A stretch of 64,000 nt of DNA from Pseudorasbora parva. Its lineage: Eukaryota; Chordata; Actinopteri; Cypriniformes; Gobionidae. Positions within the stretch are counted from its first letter, which is position 1, and every line of letters starts with the position of its first letter. A model generated the notes under the pieces. The model did not search any database. It saw only the letters and a program-made list of their open reading frames with translations, and had not been told where the DNA came from. Position numbers and translations under genes: made by a program. The stretch covers positions 28,491,955 to 28,555,954 of the forward strand of contig NC_090178.1 in the NCBI RefSeq assembly GCF_024679245.1, read 5' to 3'. Shown here in pieces: positions 26,341 to 39,000 of this stretch.

Positions 26341-27160
26341 CTTTATAGTAAAATGCTCTTTGCACTAAGACGAAAAAAATAGATTATTGTTAAATATATA
26401 TTACAATAAAAAATATATTTTTAAGAACTTTTCGCTGAAAGGTTCTTTTGGAGAATCAAAAATGATTCTTCTATGGCACCACTGTAAAAAATTATTTTTG
26501 GACCCTTTATTTTTAAGAGTGTGCATGTGTAAGGAATGCACATGGTGAGTGACTATAAAACATGGAAAACAGTTCAATTAAATGAGAGCCATTATATTAT
26601 GTGTGTATATATATTGACATTACATTAAAACTGTCCTCTCGTTTTGTTTTATTTGTTTGTTTGTTTATTGGCTGGCATTCTTCAATGGTATTTAACCTGC
26701 ACATTCTGCCACGAGTGAAAAAACTAGCAGCTGAAAGCTTGCAGAACCTAATATGACAAACCTCTGCTTAGTGCTGCCAATTGACATTCTCTCTTTCTGC
26801 ATCTCATTCTCGGTTTACCCTGAACCCCCCTCTGCACTTCACAACTTACATGTTTACATGACCAGAAAAAATAAAATGGAAGATAGAGAAGGACAACATG
26901 TTGTTATTGTTTTAAAAAATATGGTGAAAGCAAGAGTTATGTTTGCTTTCAAATTCTATAAACTAATGAGTGATTTTTGCATAAATGGTGTTTTAATGGA
27001 GCTATTTGTACAGTTGAAGAAGAAATGTTGATCTTTACTAATATGTTACAATAAGTCCGGGTTGTTGCACATATTTCTTGTTTTTTTGTTTTGTTTTTTT
27101 GATAATGTGTAACTGGATGTTTTGCTGATGTTGTAATAAATAAAGTGTGTTGAAAACTCA

Positions 27161-27165
<5 letters not shown>
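26341..27165. other. No gene seen
   Basis: AT-rich DNA containing several AATAAA-like hexamers; no coding exon could be supported. Confidence 0.5.

Positions 27166-27213
<48 letters not shown>
27166..27213. repeat. CT microsatellite
   Basis: About 24 tandem CT units. Confidence 0.97.
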
Positions 27214-27217
<4 letters not shown>

Positions 27218-27658
27218 ATTGAATCATTTATACATTTACATCTCAGAAAGATTTCCCTTATATCTCAAATGCAACATGGCTAGGATACTGTATTTTACGT
27301 AAGGCAAACAATCCCTGTTATCACAACCACGGCCGTTTCTGTTTCTCCAGCTGCTCTGTACATGCTTGAAGCTGTTGCTAATACAGACTGTTGATGACTT
27401 GAAAGAGACTTCATCAATCCCTCCGGACTCATCTCCATTCATAATCAGCACTACGCTTCTGTCACTCCCCTGCTGTTCTGGAATTTCACATGGTATATTT
27501 GAGGCATCATAGAATTAGTCGAACATGTAACCCAATAGGCAAGATACGGGAATAGGTAGCAATGATTCATTCGGGTTTGTATTGCAATTACCTGCTTTTA
27601 ACACTCACTGTCTGTGTGCTTATAGTCCTTAAATTGTTCCTGCAAAATCAACTTGCTA

Positions 27659-27902
27659 CACTCTAAAAAATACTGGGTTAAAAACAACCCAAGTTGGGTT
27701 GAAAATGCACTATCCCAACAATTGGGTTGATTTTACCCAACGGTTGAGTTGTTTTAACCCAGTGGTTGGGTTAAATGTTGCTTAAGACAACCCAATGGCT
27801 GGGTTAAAACAACTCAGCCATTGGGTTAAAACAACCCAATTGTTGGGTTAGTGCATTTTCAACCCAACTTGGGTTGTTTTTAACCCAGCATTTTTTAGAG
27901 TG
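27659..27902. mobile_element. Near-perfect palindromic MITE
   Basis: Flanked by TA on both sides. The two arms, each about 115 bp, are almost exact reverse complements starting CACTCTAAAAAAT and rich in GGGTTA / AACCCA units. The whole element can fold into one hairpin. Non-coding. Confidence 0.9.
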
Positions 27903-28344
27903 TATTTTTATCTAAAAGAAACACGGCAGAATGCCATAAGACAAGCTCAAAATAAATCTTTTGCATGTAACTTTAATGAATGATTAAAAAAATGATAAAG
28001 GTAATATGAAAATACTAACATTATTGGAGTGCTAATGTGTTTTGGAAAACAGCAGTATATGTTATTTTTATTTTCTTGTGTTCTAAGTGTTAGAAAATGC
28101 TCTATTTTTAAAGTGAAATTAATTTAAATACAATATGACACATCCCAATTTATAGAGAAAGGGCTCATAAATTTCTTTAGAGGTGGAAGTGGCTTGAGTT
28201 CAGCTGACATGTGAAAATTAAAAAAGAATCCCACTTAGGTGCACTTTGGAAATACATTTCTCTCTAGAGCCATTTTTACGTATCTAAGTAATATTCGATG
28301 CAATAAGGAGCAATCTCAATCAGGAGACTTGAGAGTGTTTGTAA

Positions 28345-28815
28345 TATTTTATACACCAATCAGGCATAACATTATTGTATTGGTCCCCTTTTTTGCTACT
28401 AAAACAGCCCTGACCTGTCGAGGCATGGACTCCACTAGACCCCTGAGGGTGTGCTGTGGTATCTGGCACCGAGATGTTAGCAGCAGATCCTTTAAGTCAT
28501 TTAAGGTCCTCCAAGGATCGGACTTGTTTGTTCAGCACATCCCACAGATGCTCGATTGGATTGAAATCTGGGGAATTTGGAACCCAAGTCAACACCTCAA
28601 AGTCTCAAACTCGTTTTTGTGCTCCTCAAACCATTCTTGCTTTGTGGCAGGCCACAACCACTAGAGACCATTTCCACGAAAGGGTGTACATGGTCTGCAA
28701 CAATAGGTGGTATGTGTCAAAGTAACATCCACATGGATGGCAGGACCCAGGTTTCCCAGCAGAACATTGCCCAAAGCATCACACTGCCTCCTGCCATCCT
28801 GGTGCCATGCTTTTA
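28345..28815 (-). mobile_element. Truncated Tc1-like element
   Basis: The left end reads CACCAATCAGGCATAACATTA, and the minus strand encodes pieces of a Tc1 transposase C-terminal half (an IEHLWDVLNKQ-like stretch around 28540 and an RGMDSTRP-like frame near 28425). The right end is missing after about 28815. The same family appears in plus orientation at 58397-59325. Confidence 0.75.
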
Positions 28816-29528
28816 TTTTGGATGTGATTATTCACAATACATTTCCCAGCACTAGCTTATTTATTTAAAGTCTCCAAAAGAAAAAGAAGTGGTGATATTC
28901 TTTTATTCCCCATTATAATACTTGATTTTGTTAATCAGGAACTTATTGGTTTATTGGATGCTTGTGGTTTGCTATTGCTGTGGTCTCATGTGAGTGACAC
29001 GCTTGTACACATAATCAGAGAAGAGATGTTGCAAGTTTATTTTCATTAGCCATTACGAGGTTTAGCAGAATAGGAGGACACATAAAAAAATTAATGATGT
29101 GCACAGATACATCATTTATAATAAATAGCCTACTGCAATACTCCATAAAAATAAGAATTTTTATTTTATAAAATTTTTATAATTTTTTATTTTATTTTAT
29201 TTTATAAAATTTACAATTTTGGTGACTTTAATATAGGCTAGACCTATTGACACGTAACAAAAGTTTGAAAACAATTGCTGCTGCGTTATAATTACAGAAA
29301 ATTATACAAGGCACGGCAAGTTTATATAGCCTAGCACATTTCATACACAATGCCAATTCAAAGTGTTTTACGAATAGAAATAGTGATATAATAATAAGAA
29401 TAAAAAAAACAAGGATAATTAAAACAGTCTTAAAGTTAATTTAAAAAATAAAAAATAAAATTGTGATAAAGGTATCTGCATGATTCTCTAAATTCGGGTA
29501 GCCTACCCAGATATATTATGGGGCCTTT
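28816..29528. other. No gene seen
   Basis: Strongly AT-rich with a TTTTAT-repeat patch near 29160-29210. Confidence 0.5.
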
Positions 29529-29791
29529 CCCTTACGAAAGGAAAATTTACCAATATATCAGGCCTACTTGAAATATATTAGGCTATAATATATAAATACA
29601 TGGAATTATATATTGATGGTATTATACAGTATATTATATATTCCTATAATATATTGCAAAATATACAAATGATTGCCGCTTTCATATATTGCAATATATT
29701 GGAGAATATAAATATTAAATCCCATGTGAATATTGCCTAATATTACATGATATTTTCCAATATACTGCAATATATTTTTGTTTCGTAAGGG
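29529..29791. mobile_element. Short MITE with CCCTTACGAAA ends
   Basis: Inverted ends CCCTTACGAAA (29529) and TTTCGTAAGGG (to 29791), with an interior dominated by AATATATT/TGCAATATAT units. Duplication at the insertion site is unclear. The open frame across it is spurious. Confidence 0.75.
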
Positions 29792-30289
29792 TTTAATATT
29801 GTGAACAGTCAAAAAGGCTAAGAACCACTGGTGTAGCAGGCTACGTGTAAATCCGGCTGATTTCATGAGTAACGTTAGCCTACTACAGGGGTTTTCCTCT
29901 AGCGGAGGCTGCTGCAGTTTCAGCCAGGACCGTATTTTCATTGAGCACACCGCCGTTATGCGGGCACTGCGTGTTATAGCACCACTGTAAAATTAGGAAA
30001 GAAAATAGCAGAGGGATACGTGTCATCTCTTCATAACTCAAGGCTTATAGGTTAACATGACGCACGGATGGCGCCACAAATGTTAATAGTAGCTACACAG
30101 CAGCCTTTGCTGTCAAGATAGAGATGTAACTCGAGTGTGCAAAGTCACCAAAACAGTACAAATTTGTTCGTTTGAATATCCATATCCCAGAATTGTACAT
30201 TTCACAGGTATTTAGTTTGGCTGCTGTTAATATACAGCTAGAAAACTACAGTAATCGATGTTATGGTAGTATTTACCACTGTTCATGAA

Positions 30290-30724
30290 TATTCAAACCA
30301 GGGAGCGCGCAAGGGGGCGCGGTCCGTCCGGCTGCGGGGAAACGGAAGCGGAAGTGCCGCCATCTCCTCTCTCTAGCCGAGCAACAGCAGGGTCAGTGCA
30401 AATGTTATTTGAGAAAGTAGCTCTGTTATAGCATTAAAATCGGTTGTGTGACACGGTATATATTTAAATGACGAACGCGACTCGAGAGGTGATAGTTGTG
30501 AAGGAAAACCACTGTAGCTTTAATCTGTCACGCACTCACGCGCGTCTCTTTATGAGTTGAGTTAGCATAGCGCAGAGCTCACGTCTCTAAATGAGTGTTT
30601 TTAATTCAGCGCCGTGACAGAGCCAACAGCGCTTTCCTTTTCTCCCGTCTTCACCGAGAATAACCCGCTTTCTGGTATTCGGCTGGATGTCTGGTCGTGT
30701 TTGAGGGGGAACAGAAGCACAGCG
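30290..30724 (+). promoter_or_regulatory. epn1: Epsin promoter and 5' UTR exon(s)
   Basis: A locally GC-rich, CpG-containing stretch. It holds GCGGAAGTG (ETS-like, near 30349) and GCCGCCATCT (YY1-like, 30356-30365), an ETS/YY1 layout common at TATA-less housekeeping promoters. A strong donor GCG|GTAAGT at 30724 would end a non-coding first exon; an alternative earlier donor is CAGG|GTCAGT near 30392. Start site is inferred, not seen. Confidence 0.5.
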
Positions 30725-32446
30725 GTAAGTAGCTCCAGCTAGCTGTTCTCTAGTTGACTTGGTAGGGATCTCTATTTTTTTAATCAGTTTGAGCTTCTGT
30801 GGACCCCAGAAAGCGTAGTTGGTCCTGAGGTTATCCTCGGAGGGTTGTCTAAAGGCTGGGAACAAAAAACTGTTTTTTTTCAGTTGCTGGATGGTGATCT
30901 AGAGAGGTTTGTGTGCTGTTGTTTGATAGCCCTACTGTCATCTTCTCAGACGAAGATAAACTACACTCCACATTAACAGATATGGTACTTCACCAACTGT
31001 CAGATTTCACACACACATTTCCAAGAAACAGTTGTCATAGATAAGTTCAATGAATGTTGTTTTATCTCATCGCTAACTTGATTTGGAAAACCACCTGTTG
31101 ACCCCTGAATTTACTGTTTTGAATGGAGGTTGAGGTCAAGGTCTGTGGTCTAATTGACAACAGTTCATTCAGACTTTTGTACTTTGCTCCTGGCATCCTC
31201 AAGGCGGCTGTTATTATCAGGTCAAAGCCTTATGCAACAGGGCTGCATATTAATACACCCTAATGAACTTGTACCTCATGTTCTTTCTGGATTAATCAAC
31301 ACACTTTAGAAATACATTTTTAGTAGTTTTCATAAAAATGATAATGAAAGTGGTGCTAATGAATTGAATTTATACAATCAACTTAGGTTATTAAGTAACT
31401 CCCTTATCTGTATGTTATACAATGTTTAATTTAACCCTGTAAAGCCTGACATTAAATGATAGGCAGAAACTTTTTTTTTTTACGGAACAGTGTATTGTAC
31501 CTTTTAGACAAAGTATAAAAAAATCAAAAAGCTCACATTTGAGTAGGGAAACTACATAATTTTTTTAGAAGCCCATTCTAACCAAACATAAGCAATTTGG
31601 TGCAGATGTTATTCATATAGCTAAAAAGTAATATGAAATTCTGATTGCTTATAAATCCTTTGCTTATTAATAATTTTTTTTTTTTTTTTAATAAAGCATG
31701 ACAGACTGCATGAGGACTAAGACGTGTAAAAATAAAGCCCTATTGTATTATATTTGGTACATTTTAACATGAACATGTAAGAGAATTGATGAATTTATCA
31801 AGTCAACCTAAGCTTCCATCCAGTAAAGATTTCCCCGCAAAAAGATGTGTACTGAAGGTGGGCTTATTTATAATTGTACTAAAGGCCATTTGCGTAAGAT
31901 AGACTATATTATAGACCTTATGCACCAGAGAAATGGCATTGCTGTCAAATAGTAATTAGCTGGTGAAGTGGATTTACTTATTGCAGAGTTAATGAAAGTT
32001 ATCATGAGTATGTTAATGTTTGAAGCAGATGTCATAACAAATATCAGTAGACTGGGAATATTTTAAAGCGGTTCATTTATTAATCCGTAAGATCTTACCT
32101 TCACGCTGTGGAGATACAAACTGGAAGACAAAACACAATGTGCACAGGGCCACATATAGGTAGTTAAATGTCTGTGAAACCAACGTGAGGTTGATTTAAA
32201 GTTATTTAATTTAATGGTTTATACATCACAGCGGGTGTCAAGCTTCAGCTTTGTTGTAGTTTCTCTTGGCCTACACCTAGCTGATGTTACAGATGAGTAA
32301 TGTGCTGTGCCTTTAGGCACTGTCCGCTATTAATGCCTTTTCTCTATTGTGAGAGAATGTCTATTGTGTTTTAAACCACCATAGTGCTGCACTAGATTTC
32401 ATCCCTGTATGTTGTACCTCCTGTATAAATCTCTGTCTTCTCATAG

Positions 32447-32596
32447 TTGTTTCAACCCACATCTGTGGTTCCGGGCCCTCATGTGGCCGCCGTGTGGAGG
32501 TTTGGAACAGTGGACAGGCTAAACACTGAGAGACCCCGACCTGAGCACGCACACGGAGAGAGACCGAGAGGGGGGGAGAGAGACTGACACTCCCAG
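32447..32596 (+). other. epn1: Candidate second 5' UTR exon of epsin
   Basis: Acceptor TTCTCATAG at 32446 and donor CCCAG|GTATAC at 32596 bracket 150 nt that is GC-richer than the surrounding intron. It has no useful frame, as expected for a UTR exon. Transcript support is needed to accept it. Confidence 0.3.
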
Positions 32597-33045
32597 GTAT
32601 ACTCTTCACAGACACTTCCTGGAGACAGACTTGCACGTCATCAGATGCTCTTGTGTGTACTGGGCTTTTTAGGTTGGGGAATTCCTCGGGCTGCGCCCTC
32701 ATGGTTACAGTGGGTGTGAGGTACTGTTGACGCTCTGTTAGATTGGCTCTAGCATGTTTGGTTTTTTTTATTGTAACTTGTTTTATTTATTTTTATTAGG
32801 AAATGGATGGAGTCTGAATAGCAGCCAAAGCAAAAGCATTTATTTTGTGTTTTCTGATAAATGTTTGACTGGTACCTCTGTGTCATTCTGAGATATTGAA
32901 GTTTGTTTGAATCTCAGAGTCAATACACTCCCATCTAAAAAATGTGAAGCCTTTGTTTGCTTTAGTACCTGTGCGTATTAGTGTTTTATTGACATTGTTT
33001 TACAATGTCCCAGATTTTGCAGAACCTGATAGCCAGCCTGTTGCC

Positions 33046-36000
33046 ATGTCGACATCATCGCTGCGGCGACAAGTGAAGAACATTGTTCACAATTACTCAG
33101 AGGCAGAGATAAAGGTTAGACTTTTACTGTTGTAACTTGGCTTTCATTTTCTCTCTTCTTCTATTCACATTCTTCTCCTTTTTGGCCATGAAACTATCTT
33201 ATTGGTCAATAGTCTTGAAGTTCCTGATAAATGTTTTGTGCTTGTCCTTAGTTTAGTAGTCAAATTAAACTGTATGCATGCAGTCATTTTTTGGTTATTT
33301 TTCTTTTGGTGGAAGCTAACACAAAATGCTATACAAAGATCTTAAATGAATTAATATCACTTGTTTTTTATGAGGTCACCTTTGTTCAGTGAAATGTTGG
33401 GGATGATATCCAGTCAGGCAAATAGGAAACTGTTCTACAGTCCAAATGTAGATTTCGCTCATGTTCAAGTTGGTCACGCAAATTCACTGTATTGACCACA
33501 CTATAAACCAAACTCAAAAATTGAGAAAATCAGTTATATACAATCTTACGAAATTCAAAGTAATTAAAACTGGAAGATTATTTTGTATTCATTTTAATTG
33601 CTATTAACATGAATATTTGAATAAGCTAATTCATAAATGTTTACATTTAAAGCTGCTGTCCAAACTTTTTTTTGTGTTCAAGATTTACAGAAATAATATA
33701 ACGAGAATTGTCTTTTGTTTTTGTCGTACATTGTCTAAATTATTAAGGTACACTTATAATAAGTGTTTACTTTGGGATTATTTCAGACCGGTCTGGTAGG
33801 AACCGCTGCAGAGGAGCACAGTCCCTGAGTGACTCACCATAGACATAAACAGAGAGAAGTAGCTCCGGCTGCAAAGTTCTTCTGCAAGACAACGAGAAGT
33901 TCTGTTTATTAACCGCTAGAGCGCAAAAAGTTATGGATTGCAGCTTTAAAACGATCATGTAATCTTAATTTAAATATTTTTAGAAGTGGTAATTTGGCTT
34001 AGCTTTAACTAGCTAATGCAGTAAATGCTATCTTGTTAATTGGTAACACAATGCTTTGATAGCATTAGCATAGCAATTGCTGAATGAGTATAAAAACATA
34101 TAAAACCGCATTATAAGGCATTTGAAATCTGTTCCTAAACCAAGCTCATGCTCCACTCATCACATGATAAATTAGCATGATATTAGCATTGTCTCTCACT
34201 TTTGTATCATGGGAAAGCATACAGGGAAAAAGATTTCCAAGCTCAGTTTTTTTTAAAGTGTATCTAAACTTTCAACTTATGTCTAATTTAAGGTCATAAA
34301 ACTCAAAACAATGAAACAATACAGATTCCGTAAAATTTGTCAGTTTTGTCAACTCAAAAGAAACACTCATATGGGCATACCACAGGGTTCTATATGTGGT
34401 CCTTTGCTGTTCAGTATTTTTATAAATTACTTGCCATTAAACTGTTCATGTGCCAGTTTCCAGCTCTATGCAGATGATGCAGTTGTTTATGTACTGGCAA
34501 AATCACCAGAGCTGCTGATGTGCTGTCTATATGTAGGACTGATGTCAGACAGTGGCTCAATCAAAATAATTTGGTACTAAATCTTGCAAAAACTTATTTA
34601 AACAAAATATTTAAAATTAACTCACAAAAATGCACTCTGTTACAGAATTTAAATATCTCCGATTGGTTTTAGATCCTCAACTTAAATTTGCTAAACATAT
34701 AAAGAAAATCTCTCAAATAATACAAAGCAATCTTAACCATTTTAAACTAATCAGACACAATATTCCAAACCAGACAGCCATGCTGTACATGCATACTATG
34801 ATTTTTTTTAAACATATTTCATACTGCATGACACTTTGGGCGCAAGCAGCTCCATCTGCTATAAAACATATTGGTTCACTCTATAACCAAGCAATACAAA
34901 TTATGGATAAAGAACAGTTCGCCATCATCATTGTCATATCCTTAAAGCTACACTGTGTAACTTTTTTAGTTCATTCTTAGCTAAAAACACTTAGTTCTTT
35001 CAAAAATATATGTGCTCATTAATGTATATTTACTTCTTTCAAGTTATAAAGTATTCTCGTAAGTTTATAATATGCCATTGAAAATACATACGGGTGAGGG
35101 GTTCTAATGCTGGTCGCCATGTTGCCTCTCCATCTTGAAAGTACATTAGCCAAAGAGGGACATACCCGTAAATTCAAGTTTCGCCTTTCACGTTTTAACA
35201 CTCGATGGCACTGTGTGGAATGTGAAGAGGAGGATTGCCATGATAATCTTGGACTAAATCGGCCACCGTAGGAGTTAAAACGAAATCACAATTGAGAGGA
35301 ACAGAAACTAATATTCGCTGGATGGTCATATACCTTTTCACCGCTAGATGGGGGAAAATATCACACAGTGTAGCTTTAAGATATATAATTTACTAAGCTT
35401 TGAAAGCTTTGGTGATTTATGTTTTCTAAAAATAATTTTCAAATGTATTTATAATTTAGAACCTGAGCCACAAAAATGCTATATTATTAAGGTTATGTGA
35501 CAGCATACTACTGTTTGAAATGTTTTTAGTTGCATACATTATACTGTTTCACATATAGCACTTATTTAAAAAAGAGTTGTAGGCAGTATACAGTGCATTG
35601 CTCTGTATTCAGAAGCAGAGCTAAGTTTATTTAACTTTTTTTTGTACTTTCTCCAGGTTAGGGAAGCAACCTCTAATGACCCATGGGGTCCCTCTAGCTC
35701 TCTGATGTCAGAGATTGCTGACCTGACATACAATGTAGTGGCCTTCTCAGAGATTATGAGCATGGTCTGGAAGAGACTCAACGACCATGGGAAGAACTGG
35801 AGACATGTATATAAAGTAAGTTTGCTGGTTTACTCTAGTGGCAGATGTGTTATGGGGCTATAAACAACATGATCTGATTGTATTTTTTACTTTCGCTTTT
35901 TCTCAGGCCATGACTCTGATGGAGTATCTGATAAAGACAGGATCAGAGCGAGTAGCACAGCAATGCAGGGAAAACATCTACGCCGTTCAGACACTCAAAG

Positions 36001-39000
36001 ACTTCCAGTACATAGACAGAGATGGCAAGGACCAGGTACATAGAAACTAAAATCTTTATTACACACATGCAAATTAAACCGTGCGTTCTCTTTAATAAAA
36101 AGGAAATAAAAGAAGAGCTCTTAGTGCTAGTTGGAAGTGTCCTTCAACATGTTAGTAACATGTTGATTCTCAAGTATGATTCACACACTACAACAATCTC
36201 TCGTTCAAGGTCTCCTTGTGCAGTCAACTCAAACACCATGACTTTCAACCAAGGTCTTTCTCCCACTCACACTTAAACCACAAAAACATCAGCCCTGTCT
36301 TCAACCCACTAGGTTTTATTTTTTAGTCACCCTGGTGTATTCATAACATGTTTGTCACGAGCACTACCGCCATACAGATGCTGGACAAAAGAGCCATTAA
36401 ACCTGTTACAATTGCACACATGCCTACTACAAAACAAAATAAGTTTAAAAACATTCCTGAATGTAACATCGTGTGTGTGTGTGTGTGTGTGTGTTTCAGG
36501 GTGTGAATGTACGGGAAAAGGCCAAGCAGCTGGTGACTCTGCTAAAAGATGAGGAGAGGCTACGAGAGGAGAGAATCCATGCACTCAAGACCAAAGAGAA
36601 GATGGCACAGACCAGCAGTGGTAAGACCTAGAAGTGTTTTGCAGTTGGAGGTGCTCATGAAGGGGTCAGAGCAGACACTCAAAGGAGTTTGTCAGCCCCC
36701 CTTATAAAAACACTCTTGATTACACTTCACAGCGTTGGCCAAGTGTGGAGGTTGGCACGCATTTTGCTATGGAAGCACTTTTAGGGACCGATACTCCACC
36801 ATCTATTGATGCATCATAATGGCTGTCATTTGACTCCTTCCTTAGCATCTTCGGCCCCTTCTGCTCCTGATTTAGGGGGAGGACTGCACTCAGGAGCAGA
36901 CGCTGAGCAGGCGTGGCCCCAGAGCTCCGGAGAGGAGGACCTGCAGCTCCAGCTGGCACTGGCCATGAGCAAGGAGGAGGCAGAGCAGGTAAAGTCTCTC
37001 AGCCAATCAGCGAGAGCTGGCTGCAGGTAAAATGCACTACTGAAATGGTTCAGAGTCTGAGGAAGATGAATAGTTCTACCAGAAACGGAAAGTGCTTTGT
37101 AAGCATACTTAATGTGAAAGTGGATTTAGCAAAAAATATATGTAAGGGGTAATCTTCGGTCAACTGGTCATTAGTGCAGAATAAACCCTGACATGGTGAT
37201 TAAAGCCCTAACGCAAAAGCACAGGGCTCTTGTATCATCCTGAAGGGGTTCCCTTTGCAATAATGACCGGCTGACTGTACATTTATCCTGCTTATTACAC
37301 GGCTTGAGTTTTTGTATGTACGGAAAGAAGTTGATATGATAAGGTTGCACAGGAAATTATTTGTCTGGGACATTGGTCAATTATACAAACATATTTGACC
37401 GCAAAATGCCAAGATTGAACAATTAAAGTATTCCAGAGAGTCGTGTAATAAATTGCTCTAATTAGCTGTGACTTTTGAAACACATTTTTGTTTTTTGTAA
37501 ATAATAATTAGGGCTGTCAAAATGAATGCATTAACGCATGCTATATATAAATTATTTTATTTTTTTCCCCAGTTTAACACGTTAATGCAATTCTCCTTTC
37601 TGTGTAACACACATGACTCATGCACACAGAAAGCCGCTTCAGACATTGCGCTGGGCTCCATTGAGTTCTCTTTTACACTTGAACGGACAAAAACACTAAA
37701 TTATACCAAAATGCCAGCTTTGTCAAGTATCCTCCAGTCTTGAATGAGTTAATTAAATATTTTAAAGGACTATAAATAGCTGCGAGGACATTATCTTAGA
37801 GACAGCAGCCTAATAAACCTTCTGCTGTCCGTGTTATTAATATTAATCAAACCACAAAAGACAAAGAGAACTACTCTTAACGGAAAAACTTTTATAGCTT
37901 TTTAATAGGCTATAAAATGGTTGATCTATTTTTTATTTATGCTGTGAAGTTTGATTATCTTTATTTAATTCTCTATATTTCCTGCATGTTAGATCAAATA
38001 TTTAAAATCTACTGTCTTTAAGTTGTTACTACTGTATTTTGGAGATTAAATGGGGAACTATTACAATGCAGAAATATAGTAAAAAACGTTAATTTTTGGT
38101 GCGGATAATTATGATTAATTACAGAAAGATGTGAGATTTAATTAGTTAATTTGGTTCCACTTTACATTAGTTGTCTTTACTATGTACTAACATTTAAATT
38201 ATTTTGATACAATACACTTATGGTGTACATACATGATTTTACATTTTATTTATATTTTTAAAATACTTGCATGTAAATACAGCTGAATTTAATTTCTGTA
38301 GTTACATTTATAATTACACTGTTGAGCCTTTCCTTACACCGTAAACCCACCCTTAAACCTACTCATACCACCAAACCTGTTCCTAACTTTACCCGTGTCC
38401 CACCTCAATAGAAGCAAAAGTATTTAGCAATACAATATGAACACAATAAGTACATTGTACTTTTTTGATGTAAGTACATAGTTAAGGACAACTAGTATAA
38501 AGTGTGACTGCAATAATAGTAATATAATAGCTGTGGCTTCCCAATTCCCAATAGCACTCAAAAGTTCTACTTGCCGAGTCGGACCAGTAGTTCAGATATC
38601 TACTTGCCCTTGCCCAGTAGCGGCAGGCTATATTGTTTGCAAACATCCATGTTGCTGGGAGCGGGCTTTAGATGAATATGTAAATATTTGCTGCATGCTC
38701 TCCTCTCAATAACAGAACACACAACAAAAATAAATGAAGTGAGAAAACAACAGTCAATGGGTCCTGCACACTGTGATTTTTCAAAATCCTTCGCGAATGT
38801 TCCTTGTCAGACTGTATGAACATAATCACTGTTGTAAACCATGTCACATTGTAAGATCTCAGTTGTCATTAATGTCAGACTGTTAGATAGTCAAGGCACG
38901 CTAAAAACGGATGCACGCAAGAAAACTCGTCCAGAGTTTTATATCATCAATGAATGACGCTTTCGGTGACAGTGAGCTGCATTACACGCGGTACTGAAAT

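Noticed and set aside
28239..28855. Several overlapping plus-strand frames of 90-140 codons.
   Set aside because: Reverse-strand shadows of a truncated Tc1 transposase.
29606..29950. 114-codon minus-strand frame.
   Set aside because: Lies across an AT-rich palindromic MITE; composition is dominated by Ile/Tyr/Asn with no domain.
32361..32702. 113-codon minus-strand frame opposite the putative epsin UTR exon.
   Set aside because: No similarity to known proteins and no splice or promoter context; likely chance in GC-richer sequence.
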